Below, piece by piece: positions 1 through 6,393 of a DNA stretch of 15,905 nucleotides (position 1 is the first letter of the stretch; every line of letters starts with the position of its first letter). The notes under the pieces were generated by a model that saw only the letters and a list, made by a program, of their open reading frames with translations, did no database searches and was not told the DNA's origin. The stretch lies in contig JASLCA010000080.1 of NCBI GenBank assembly GCA_030146225.1, forward strand, positions 1 through 15,905. The letters are read 5' to 3'. A program made the position numbers and the translations under genes. This DNA comes from Sphingobacterium sp. (GTDB lineage Bacteria > Bacteroidota > Bacteroidia > Sphingobacteriales > Sphingobacteriaceae).

Positions 1-153
1 AATCTTTAATAAACTACTCTTACCAGTACCAGATTGTCCAATCAAGTAGATAAACTCCCCTTGAAGGATATCTAAGTTAACATGGGAAAGCACGAGATGC
101 TTCTGTTGGTATATATCTACGTTCTTCAGTTTTATAACTGTATTTTCTGCCAT
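1..153 (-). CDS. ftsE: FtsE-like ABC transporter ATPase, N-terminal fragment
   Basis: This is the first 51 codons of an ABC ATPase, cut by the left edge of the window. It starts at the ATG at 151-153 and reads in frame to base 1. The N-terminus MAENTVIKLKNVDIY is followed by a strand ending in IYLIG and a Walker A motif, GQSGTGKSS, at residues 39-47. The short A-loop region and the wording around Walker A resemble Bacteroidota FtsE, the cytoplasmic ATPase that works with FtsX in the FtsEX cell-division complex (family knowledge). The Q-loop, signature and Walker B motifs lie outside the window, so another MacB/LolD-type ATPase cannot be excluded. It begins 8 bases after the stop of a 67-residue gene, so the two are probably cotranscribed. 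Confidence 0.8.
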   Translation of the reverse strand, partial: MAENTVIKLKNVDIYQQKHLVLSHVNLDILQGEFIYLIGQSGTGKSSLLKI

Positions 154-161
154 AATACGTT

Positions 162-365
162 TTATACTTCAATTTTTGTTATCTGCCCAAAAGGCATTTC
201 CATCACCACCTTCATAATCTCAGAAGCCTTGTCAGCAAGGCCAATCTTTTCAAGTGATTTTTCTGGTCTATCCACACGAAAATATGCTAGTAGGGTAAAA
301 GTGTCGTCCCTTAACTGTACATAATCGGGGATTTTCGCCACTCCTTTAACTTTAATAACATACAT
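162..365 (-). CDS. Small conserved-looking protein of unknown function (67 aa)
   Basis: This intact 67-codon ORF has an ATG at 363-365 and a TAA at 162-164. The product, beginning MYVIKVKGVAKIPDYVQLRD, reads like a small alpha/beta protein: strand-rich ends, a charged middle (RVDRPEKSLEKIGL) and a helix (ADKASEIMKVVMEM). It has no signal peptide, membrane segment or cysteine, so it is probably cytosolic. I do not recognise a named domain. Its position, 54 bases after the acyl-CoA reductase gene and 8 bases before ftsE on the same strand, argues for a real gene in a three-gene transcription unit. A function linked to FtsEX would be speculation from position only. Confidence 0.7.
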   Translation of the reverse strand: MYVIKVKGVAKIPDYVQLRDDTFTLLAYFRVDRPEKSLEKIGLADKASEIMKVVMEMPFGQITKIEV

Positions 366-419
366 ATAACAAAGTTAAAATTTTTTATCAAACCAACAGT
401 TGTTTAGCCAATAAATCTT

Positions 420-1433
420 CTAGGCCTGTTGCCTTAAGAAAGCCAAGGTATCCACGCCATCGGCATAGTCCGTAAGTGCGGGGGATTGACTCTCTCCCAA
501 ATGAAACGTAGGAATAGCACTGCTTATTGTAGCCTCAGTCAGCAAGCATTGTATTTTATCCTTATGCGCATCCAGCTTTGCTACCAAGGTATCCAAGGTC
601 GCGTATTCCTCGTAGAAAACCACAGCCAGGGGAGAAGTAAAGCGCTCATCCTCCTTCAATAGCAAGAAGCCATTATCAAAATGCTTATCCCCATTTATTA
701 AGTAGATAGACTTGTTGTAGTCATAGTTGTTGGCAAACTTGTAGTGATTACTAATTTCATTATGAGCTTCAATGCCTTCAAAGAATTGAGCAATATTATA
801 GCCCTTTGGAAAGTAAACCTTAGATACCGATCTACAGCCAAGGCCAAAGAAATCAAAGATATCATGCCCTAAAGCCATCAGCTCCGATGGGCTTTCATTC
901 CCCGTCAGGATGGCGACAGAGTTTCGGTTTTTACGAATAATATTAGGCTTCTTACCAAAGTAGTAGTCAAAGTAGCGCGAACTATTGTCACTGCCCGTAG
1001 CAATAATCAGGTCAAAGTCCTGTAGGCGCTCCACCAGTTCAATCTTAGCCTTAAATGCAGGCTCCAGAGCGATTAGACTCGACAAGATAAATGGCGTTAA
1101 GCCTGCGTCATCCGAAGAAACCTTAATCTGTGCCACAAAGCCAGCGATCAAAACGGACAAGATGTCGTGAAAGCCCACCAGCGGGATATTCCCGGCAAGT
1201 ATTAAGCCCACCTTCTTACTGTTATCCGCCATAGAATGCCCATCAAGCCAGCTTTCAAGCTTGTCAGCAGTCAAGTTTTGGCTAATAGCGGCAAACTGTT
1301 TCTTTGTGTTTTCCAAGGTATACCAAGGATTCTTTGTGGCGGCCTTTTCCATAACATCAACAAGGGGCTGAGGCATACTCCGCAGAAAATCACCCAAAGC
1401 TACAAAAGCATCAATTCGTTGGTTCTGTGTCAA
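420..1433 (-). CDS. Acyl-CoA reductase (LuxC-type, aldehyde dehydrogenase fold)
   Basis: The 337-residue protein matches the LuxC-like acyl-CoA reductases (PF05893 type) found in Bacteroidota without luciferase genes. These reduce acyl-CoA or an acyl-enzyme to an aldehyde with a reduced nucleotide; the substrate of this branch is unknown. Visible landmarks are the cofactor-side motif LILAGNIPLVGFHD (residues 77-90), DLIIATGSDNSSRYFDYYFG (141-160), and the putative nucleophile Cys200 in FFGLGCRSVSKVY, in the usual aldehyde-dehydrogenase context. It is probably cytosolic. The start is a TTG at 1431-1433; the frame stays open upstream but offers no ATG or GTG, so TTG is the best choice. The gene is divergent from the ferredoxin gene at 1590, an arrangement I recall as recurrent in this phylum and compatible with ferredoxin-linked redox chemistry (inference). 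Confidence 0.85.
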   Translation of the reverse strand: MTQNQRIDAFVALGDFLRSMPQPLVDVMEKAATKNPWYTLENTKKQFAAISQNLTADKLESWLDGHSMADNSKKVGLILAGNIPLVGFHDILSVLIAGFVAQIKVSSDDAGLTPFILSSLIALEPAFKAKIELVERLQDFDLIIATGSDNSSRYFDYYFGKKPNIIRKNRNSVAILTGNESPSELMALGHDIFDFFGLGCRSVSKVYFPKGYNIAQFFEGIEAHNEISNHYKFANNYDYNKSIYLINGDKHFDNGFLLLKEDERFTSPLAVVFYEEYATLDTLVAKLDAHKDKIQCLLTEATISSAIPTFHLGESQSPALTDYADGVDTLAFLRQQA

Positions 1434-1472
1434 AATCTTATTATTTAGAATTATTCTGTTACTTTTTTCAAT

Positions 1473-1510
1473 TATCTTTGCACGTCATTAAGAAATTACT
1501 ACTAGCTTTG
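1473..1510 (+). promoter_or_regulatory. Candidate promoter(s) for the ferredoxin gene
   Basis: Two exact matches to the Bacteroidota -7 consensus TAnnTTTG occur on the plus strand: TATCTTTG at 1473-1480 and TAGCTTTG at 1503-1510. Either could drive the ferredoxin gene, giving a leader of roughly 75-105 bases. The TTTG of the first box lies 22 bases upstream of the second box, slightly too far to be an ideal -33 element. No strong ribosome-binding site is seen before the ATG at 1590; the leader is A/T-rich. Confidence 0.45.
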
Positions 1511-1552
1511 TATAGATTGTACAAGGATTTAGTATAATCTTTAAGGACAAGA

Positions 1553-1560
1553 CAAAATTA
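1553..1560 (-). promoter_or_regulatory. Candidate -7 box for the acyl-CoA reductase operon
   Basis: On the minus strand this octamer reads TAATTTTG, an exact match to TAnnTTTG. Transcription from here would start near 1546 and reach the TTG start at 1433 after about 110 bases, overlapping the divergent ferredoxin leader. No clear -33 TTTG is seen, so this is a weak call. Confidence 0.3.
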
Positions 1561-1589
1561 GTTTATTTATTATAATTGTAGGGTTATAA

Positions 1590-1940
1590 ATGGCAATTAA
1601 AATTACTGACGAGTGTATAAACTGTGGGGCCTGTGAACCGGAATGCCCAAACAATGCGATCTATGATGCAGGTGTAACTTGGAAATTTGCTGAGGGAACT
1701 GCTTTAGAAGGCGTAATTGACTTTGGCGATGGGGTTACTATAGATGCTGAAGCTTCGCAAGATGCAATATCAAACGAAGTATATTATATCGTTTCGGACA
1801 AGTGTACCGAGTGTGTAGGCTTTCATGATGAGCCACAATGTGCTGCCGTATGTCCGGTAGACTGTTGTGTGGAAGATGAAGAAGTCGTAGAAAGCGACGA
1901 AGAACTACTGGCGAAAAAAGCTTGGTTACACGCCGAGTAA
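1590..1940 (+). CDS. 2[4Fe-4S] ferredoxin (116 aa)
   Basis: This is a small acidic electron carrier with two [4Fe-4S] cluster motifs. The first is canonical CxxCxxCxxxCP, at C9, C12, C15 and C19. The second is C72-x2-C75-x8-C84-x3-C88-P, with the longer loop between the second and third cysteines that marks the Allochromatium (Alvin)-type ferredoxins. About 40 residues rich in Gly, Asp and Glu separate the motifs, and an acidic tail follows. It starts at ATG 1590 and ends at TAA 1938-1940. The protein is cytosolic; its redox partner is not shown here, although the divergent acyl-CoA reductase is an obvious candidate by position. A strong terminator follows directly, so the gene looks monocistronic. 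Confidence 0.95.
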   Translation: MAIKITDECINCGACEPECPNNAIYDAGVTWKFAEGTALEGVIDFGDGVTIDAEASQDAISNEVYYIVSDKCTECVGFHDEPQCAAVCPVDCCVEDEEVVESDEELLAKKAWLHAE

Positions 1941-1960
1941 GCACAGGAAAAAAGAAAAAC

Positions 1961-1997
1961 AAAAGCGTTATCCCAGCAATAGGATAACGCTTTTTTT
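1961..1997 (+). terminator. Rho-independent terminator after the ferredoxin gene
   Basis: A perfect 13-bp stem, AAAAGCGTTATCC at 1961-1973 pairing with 1982-1994, encloses an 8-base loop and ends in a run of seven T at 1991-1997. It lies 20 bases past the ferredoxin stop. The A tract at its 5' side could let it act in both directions, but no gene runs into it from the right. Confidence 0.92.
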
Positions 1998-2076
1998 ATA
2001 CTTATTTCTACAGCATTAAAACATTCCCACCCTAGCCGTGTTTATTCCTAGCGGCACCTGCAAGTATATAAAAGCT

Positions 2077-3891
2077 ATGCCACGGATCTTTATGAAGTCA
2101 AAACCCGATCACATGGCACCCTTATCCTCTCTGCACTACAAGCGCTCCTTAAGAAGCCTAACAATAGCATTCCTCGGACTTAGCCTAGCCTATGTAGCAG
2201 CTTGTTCCAGCACAAAAGGAAAGCCTACAGAAAAGGCCGATATAGTATTCTATGGGGGCCCCATACTAACTATGGAGCTAGGAGCCGACAGCCTGGCTGA
2301 GGCAGTAGCGGTCAAAGATGGCAAGATCCTCTATGTAGGCACACGAGCAGGGAGCGAAGCGTACCAAGGCGAGACTACCGAGCTCCGGGATCTTAAAGGC
2401 AAGGCACTCCTGCCGGGCTTTATTGACGCCCATAGTCACCTGACCTCCATGGTCGGATTGGGCGATGCCGTAGACCTTTCACCAGGACCCTATGGCAGCG
2501 TAAACAATATTCCAGAACTTCAAAAAGCACTGCGCGAAAGGCTCAAGATGGATAGCTTAGCTAAAGATATCCCCTTATTGGGGAATGGCTACGATGATGC
2601 AATAATGGAGGAGCACCGACATCCCACACGCGCAGAATTAGACGCCGTCAGCACAGAGCAGCCCATCCTGATTATGCATGCCTCAGGGCATGTATCGGTT
2701 GTAAACACGGCCATGTTAAAGCTATTGGAGATCAATGAATCGGTTCGGGATCCCGAAGGAGGGCATTATGGACGCTATCCAAAGAGCAATAAGCTAAACG
2801 GCAGACTCGAAGAGAATGCTAACTTTAATGTACTCGGCAAGCTAATGACCTTGATGCCGCAGCCAAAGACAAAGCAAGAAGCCTTAGAAAAACAAATCCA
2901 AGAATTAGTAAAGGCACAAGCGCTATGGATCAGTCATGGACAGACCACCGTCTGCGATGGACGCACTATGGGCAGTAATATAGATCTCCTGAAATCAGCC
3001 GCCGCAGGACATTTCCTAAAGGTAGACGTTATCTACTTTCCAGACTATCCAAGACATAGCAACGAGCTCGGCTCGATGAAGACCGATTATATGAAGTACC
3101 GAGATCGCTTAAAGCTAGGGGGCTTTAAATTCTCCAATGATGGATCCCCACAAGGTAAGACAGCATGGCTTACAAAGCCCTACTTAATACCTCCAGAAGG
3201 CAAAGACAGCAGTTATGCAGGCTTCCCCATCTTTGAAGATTCCGTGCTGTATGCAGGCTTGCACTGCCTATTTCAGCAAAAGATCACTGCCCAGCTGCAT
3301 GTCAATGGAGATGCAGCCATAGATCAAGCCCTGCGTGTAATTGGCCAATTAAAAAAAGAAGGCCTCTATACCGAAAGCCTGCGTGCAACCCTGATCCATG
3401 TACAAAACAGTCGACCAGACCATATCGCCAAGATCAAAGAAGTAGGGCTAATCCCATCTTATTTTTCAGCACATGTATACCTTTGGGGAGACTGGCACCT
3501 AAATAGCGTCTTTGGGCCAGAGCGCTCCGCCTATTTGAGTCCAGCCAAGGCTGCCTTAGATGCAGGGATACCCTTTACCATACATCATGATGCCCCAGTT
3601 ACACCACCCAGCCTGCTTACAGGAGTTTATGCAGCCGTCAATAGGATGACACGCACAGGCGTAGTACTAGGAGCAGACCAGCGCATCACTGTAATGGATG
3701 CATTGCGAGCTATCACCATCAACGCAGCCTATCAATATCACGAAGAATATGACAAAGGATCAATAGCTGTAGGCAAATTAGCCGACCTTGTAATCCTCGA
3801 CCAGAACCCTTTAACCATTGATCCCAAGAAGCTGCGCGAGCTAAAAGTAGTAGAAACCATTAAAGAAGGGCAAACACTATTCAAGCTATAA
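2077..3891 (+). CDS. YtcJ-like metal-dependent amidohydrolase, lipoprotein
   Basis: The product belongs to the amidohydrolase-3 group (YtcJ / N-substituted formamide deformylase-like, PF07969 type), which hydrolyses amide or related C-N bonds with metal ions held in a TIM barrel. Counting from the ATG at 2077, the metal motif H-x-H in LPGFIDAHSHL falls at about residues 119-121. Later family landmarks are NDGSPQGKTAWL, QLHVNGDAAIDQAL (metal His), LIHVQ, and HHDAPVTPP (usually SDxPV). The N-terminus has a hydrophobic segment ending in a lipobox, AYVAAC, so it is an envelope lipoprotein. The frame extends to a GTG at 2038; ATGs at 2077, 2092 and 2113 are all possible, and 2077 has the most A/T-rich leader. 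The true substrate cannot be read from sequence. It converges on the VOC gene. Confidence 0.88.
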   Translation: MPRIFMKSKPDHMAPLSSLHYKRSLRSLTIAFLGLSLAYVAACSSTKGKPTEKADIVFYGGPILTMELGADSLAEAVAVKDGKILYVGTRAGSEAYQGETTELRDLKGKALLPGFIDAHSHLTSMVGLGDAVDLSPGPYGSVNNIPELQKALRERLKMDSLAKDIPLLGNGYDDAIMEEHRHPTRAELDAVSTEQPILIMHASGHVSVVNTAMLKLLEINESVRDPEGGHYGRYPKSNKLNGRLEENANFNVLGKLMTLMPQPKTKQEALEKQIQELVKAQALWISHGQTTVCDGRTMGSNIDLLKSAAAGHFLKVDVIYFPDYPRHSNELGSMKTDYMKYRDRLKLGGFKFSNDGSPQGKTAWLTKPYLIPPEGKDSSYAGFPIFEDSVLYAGLHCLFQQKITAQLHVNGDAAIDQALRVIGQLKKEGLYTESLRATLIHVQNSRPDHIAKIKEVGLIPSYFSAHVYLWGDWHLNSVFGPERSAYLSPAKAALDAGIPFTIHHDAPVTPPSLLTGVYAAVNRMTRTGVVLGADQRITVMDALRAITINAAYQYHEEYDKGSIAVGKLADLVILDQNPLTIDPKKLRELKVVETIKEGQTLFKL

Positions 3892-3909
3892 CTAGGCGCA
3901 AAGCCTAGT
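3891..3909. terminator. Short hairpin shared by two convergent stop codons
   Basis: The inverted repeat ACTAGGC / GCCTAGT forms a 7-bp stem with a 5-base loop (GCAAA). Its left arm begins inside the TAA of the amidohydrolase gene, and its right arm contains the TAG of the convergent VOC gene. There is no long T run on either side, so it is at best a weak bidirectional terminator. Confidence 0.45.
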
Positions 3910-4348
3910 CCATCTTCTTATTACCCTCATAATAAATCATCCAAGCAATTCCAAAACGATCAATAAACGAAGAGAAAAGCTCCGCAAAGAAAGTTTCATC
4001 TAGGTCCATCTCTATTTGCTTTGCCTGAGCACTTAAGTTAGCATGTAGTGCGCGCGCTTGCTCAGGCGTATCCGTATCCAGCATAATACAGGTTCCAGTG
4101 CCGAAAACAGCCTTTTGACCAAAGCCCTCGATAATATCACAACCCATTAACATTACCGCATCATTGATCTGCAACGAAGTATGCATGACCTTATCCTTGT
4201 CAGCATCCTTCAGCGGAAGGTTAGGGTCCGCAGGCATGTCCCCGTAGCGGTAAATGCCCATTGATTCTACCTCAAAAACAGATTGGTAAAATGCGAAAGC
4301 TTCTTCGCAGTTTCCATTAAAATTTAAGTAAGAATGTACTTTAATCAT
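3905..4348 (-). CDS. VOC-family protein, PhnB/YjdN-like (147 aa)
   Basis: The N-terminus MIKVHSYLNFNGNCEEAFAFY and the following YQSVF, then DADKDKVMHTSLQINDAVMLMGCD and GIAWMIYYE, are typical of the PhnB/YjdN branch of the glyoxalase/bleomycin-resistance (VOC) fold, also named the 3-demethylubiquinone-9 3-methyltransferase domain. The length is usual for this single-domain group. Members are soluble cytosolic proteins; most have no proven reaction, and no fosfomycin or bleomycin resistance should be assumed. It starts at ATG 4346-4348, 27 bases or so downstream of a predicted transcription start. It converges on the amidohydrolase gene, with 13 bases between the two stop codons. Confidence 0.9.
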   Translation of the reverse strand: MIKVHSYLNFNGNCEEAFAFYQSVFEVESMGIYRYGDMPADPNLPLKDADKDKVMHTSLQINDAVMLMGCDIIEGFGQKAVFGTGTCIMLDTDTPEQARALHANLSAQAKQIEMDLDETFFAELFSSFIDRFGIAWMIYYEGNKKMD

Positions 4349-4364
4349 AGTAATTAGGAATTAG

Positions 4365-4490
4365 AGATTTACAATTAGCTCAAATATAAATGCTATTGCT
4401 GCTAAAGCACTTGCCCTAAGACAAGAAATTTATGATGGCCTTGGCAAAATGCATTTCAAAGATTCAAAAGAATACCTTAACTTGTTCTAA
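4365..4490 (+). pseudogene. Possible remnant of a protein C-terminus (41 codons)
   Basis: Between the VOC gene and the 143-residue gene, one plus-strand frame is open for 41 codons to a TAA at 4488-4490. It reads like real protein: a stretch INAIAAKALALRQEIYDGLG followed by KMHFKDSKEYLNLF. It has no start codon near its beginning, since a TAG precedes it at 4362-4364; the only internal ATG would leave 14 residues. It may be the tail of a gene whose body was deleted. I do not recognise the family, and a chance open frame remains possible. Confidence 0.3.
4381..4388 (-). promoter_or_regulatory. Candidate -7 box for the VOC gene
   Basis: The minus strand reads TATATTTG, an exact match to the Bacteroidota TAnnTTTG box, 32 bases upstream of the ATG. 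This spacing fits a short leader. No clear TTTG at -33 is present. Confidence 0.4.
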
Positions 4491-4552
4491 GTCATTAATG
4501 TGAAAAGCGCAAGACCAGAGCAAAATCTTATAAACCTTATACAAAGTAAACT

Positions 4553-4984
4553 ATGCATAACAGCTACATAAGAAGTATTATTATAGCATTTATGATTGCT
4601 ATAAGCCTAAATACAAAAGCCCAAGAGAAGCTTAATATACTAGGGCTAACCCCAGAGGAAACCTATGAATATCTCAAAGTCTTTGCATTAGAAAATGGAT
4701 ACTTTATCCAAAATATGGACAGTAAAGGACAGTGGATACAAGTTAAGTGGAATTATAAGCCCAAGAAAATCTTCAAGAATACCCGAAAATATCGCATCAA
4801 TTTTTTAGTCAGCGGCAACAAAAATCAAGGCAGTACCCTCACCCTGCAGATGAATGAAGAAATCCTTCGAAGTGACGATTCAGGCGGCTCCTATTATGAA
4901 GACGCAGGCATAATCCAAGAAGGGGAAGAGCATGAATTGCTTATGCAGCGCTTAGAAGGCTTCTTTCAAAATATTAAGGTATAG
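4553..4984 (+). CDS. Secreted protein of unknown function (143 aa)
   Basis: The N-terminus MHNSYIRSIIIAFMIAISLN is a clear signal peptide, with a likely cut after TKA in the Bacteroidota-typical context KAQ-E. The mature protein (about 120 residues) starts with EKLNILGLTPEETYEYLKVF, has alternating basic, strand-like segments (WIQVKWNYKPKKIF; KYRINFLVSG), then a strand TLTLQMN and an acidic patch (EEILRSDDSGGSYYEDAG), and ends in a helix (ELLMQRLEGFFQN). It has no cysteine or membrane segment after the signal, so a soluble periplasmic protein is likely. I recognise no domain. It stands alone: 207 bases to the previous CDS and 217 to the next, on the same strand as the latter. Confidence 0.75.
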   Translation: MHNSYIRSIIIAFMIAISLNTKAQEKLNILGLTPEETYEYLKVFALENGYFIQNMDSKGQWIQVKWNYKPKKIFKNTRKYRINFLVSGNKNQGSTLTLQMNEEILRSDDSGGSYYEDAGIIQEGEEHELLMQRLEGFFQNIKV

Positions 4985-5201
4985 CAGTAGGCAAAAGCAT
5001 GCTGCTTCTCTATACAACGAGTTAAAAGCAAGTGATTTAGCTTCCTAAACGTAAAATATTTTTCTGCAAACCAACATTTCGTTGATTTTCGTAATTTTTA
5101 TACCGTTTTTTTAGAAAACATGTCCTGTTAAATATTGTATTTCAATACCTTAGGGTTACCAATGAGTAAAGCGCTGTCACCGAGCGGCCATTATTAACCT
5201 T

Positions 5202-6299
5202 ATGTATATGAAAAGAATACAAGTATTTATCATCAGCCTGATTAGTGTATTGTTGTTGGCATCCTGCAACAAGACGGAGCCCGATGTGGATAGCCAAGAG
5301 GATTTATACTACGTAAGCTTGGATATGGCGAAGGACTTTGTCCGCAAAAGCGAATCGCTAGGGGAGGAAATGCCTATTTATTATGGTCAAGGAATTGTTT
5401 ACAATAAAGCGAATCCCATAGCCCACAGCCATACAGTCAAAGATGAGCAAGGCAAAGACATATATCATATACTAACCTTCAGAAGTATAGGATATATAAT
5501 AATTTCAGCAGATAATCGCCTTTCACCTATATTAGCTTACTCCAATTGGGGATCTTTTGATACACAGGCTACAGACTACCCCGCAGGTCTCGTAAATTGG
5601 CTTTCCTTGCAGAAGGAACGCGTCCAACGTATACGTGCAAAGCACAAGGAGCAAGAAGCACAGATTGCAGCACAATGGAAGCCCTTTCAATATGCCGCAG
5701 GAAGTGATAACTTCCTTTACACTGATCCATATGCCATTCAAGCTCCGCTAAATTGTGCCAATATAAAACGCGAATTCGGACCTATATTATGGGGGAAATG
5801 GGTACAGCATTGCGAGGCTATTACCGATCAAAAAGACAGCTGTTATTGGTATTTTGATCTACAATTTAATGCCATAAGAGGGGATTTTGAGGAAGAATTA
5901 TATCTTCGTTGGCAGTCACATGAGGATGCTAAAAAAAATGAAGCACAAAGAGTATACATCAAAGACTTTCTTGAGTATAGGCAATTAGACGGGCCAGATT
6001 CCCATGCTAAGCAAATTAATTACCTAGGAGATCCCAAAGATAGCAGAGTAAAGTACATAAATCTACTGCACAAGTACAACTTAGTAGAGATACAGCCAAG
6101 AGACATAAACGCTTGGGGACAATTCAAAAGTCAGAAGCCCAAGCAAAGTTGGTTTTGCGATGGTTATCGAACATACCAACTATGGCATGGAGACTGTGAA
6201 AGTGGTTTTGCCACTTACAACAGTTATTTGCATATGAATTGGGGCTGGCGTGGCGCATTTGATGGATGGTATTCGATAGCAGATTTAAATATGCCATAG
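5202..6299 (+). CDS. C10 peptidase-like lipoprotein lacking the catalytic residues
   Basis: The N-terminus is a lipoprotein signal (lipobox LLASC, lipidated Cys22; the ATG at 5208 may be the real start). Residues 36-135 look like the Spi/SpeB-type propeptide, with GYIIISADNRLSPILAYSNW at 97-116 as its signature. EFGPILWGKWVQ (191-202) matches the beginning of the C10 (streptopain) domain, and DGYR (320-323) and YLHMNWGWRGAFDGWYSI (342-359) match its end. The block carrying the catalytic Cys (usually GCVAxAMAQ) is absent, replaced by about 110 residues of unrelated sequence, and the catalytic His position before DGY is Gln315. The chain ends shortly after the WYS strand, slightly early for the family. 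The ORF is uninterrupted, so it may be a non-catalytic binding or inhibitor-like protein, or a gene repaired into frame after a deletion. Confidence 0.75.
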   Translation: MYMKRIQVFIISLISVLLLASCNKTEPDVDSQEDLYYVSLDMAKDFVRKSESLGEEMPIYYGQGIVYNKANPIAHSHTVKDEQGKDIYHILTFRSIGYIIISADNRLSPILAYSNWGSFDTQATDYPAGLVNWLSLQKERVQRIRAKHKEQEAQIAAQWKPFQYAAGSDNFLYTDPYAIQAPLNCANIKREFGPILWGKWVQHCEAITDQKDSCYWYFDLQFNAIRGDFEEELYLRWQSHEDAKKNEAQRVYIKDFLEYRQLDGPDSHAKQINYLGDPKDSRVKYINLLHKYNLVEIQPRDINAWGQFKSQKPKQSWFCDGYRTYQLWHGDCESGFATYNSYLHMNWGWRGAFDGWYSIADLNMP

Positions 6300-6355
6300 A
6301 CTGGATTTGCTATAGAGGCACTACAGAAACGTCAAATGCCCACGTAAAGCCCTAT

Positions 6356-6393
6356 ACTATAAAGAGTGGACCATATGGTCCACTCTTTATAGT
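6356..6393. terminator. 38-bp perfect palindrome, probable bidirectional terminator
   Basis: The arm ACTATAAAGAGTGGACC (6356-6372) pairs perfectly with 6377-6393 around a central ATAT, itself self-complementary. The palindrome ends one base before the stop codon of the convergent MFS gene (6394-6396) and lies 57 bases past the stop of the C10-like gene. A/T-rich flanks on both sides suit intrinsic termination in both directions, although the U tracts are interrupted. Confidence 0.75.

Noticed and set aside
1738..1962. Minus-strand ORF of 74 codons over the ferredoxin gene
   Set aside because: It is a shadow of the ferredoxin reading frame and runs into its terminator.
2038..2076. GTG start for the amidohydrolase gene
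   Set aside because: Three ATG codons follow in frame before the lipoprotein signal; the extra N-terminus would bury the signal peptide.
5160..5201. GAGTAAAGCGCTGTCACCGA region as an operator or RNA element before the C10-like gene
   Set aside because: I could not find a convincing inverted repeat or promoter consensus in it.
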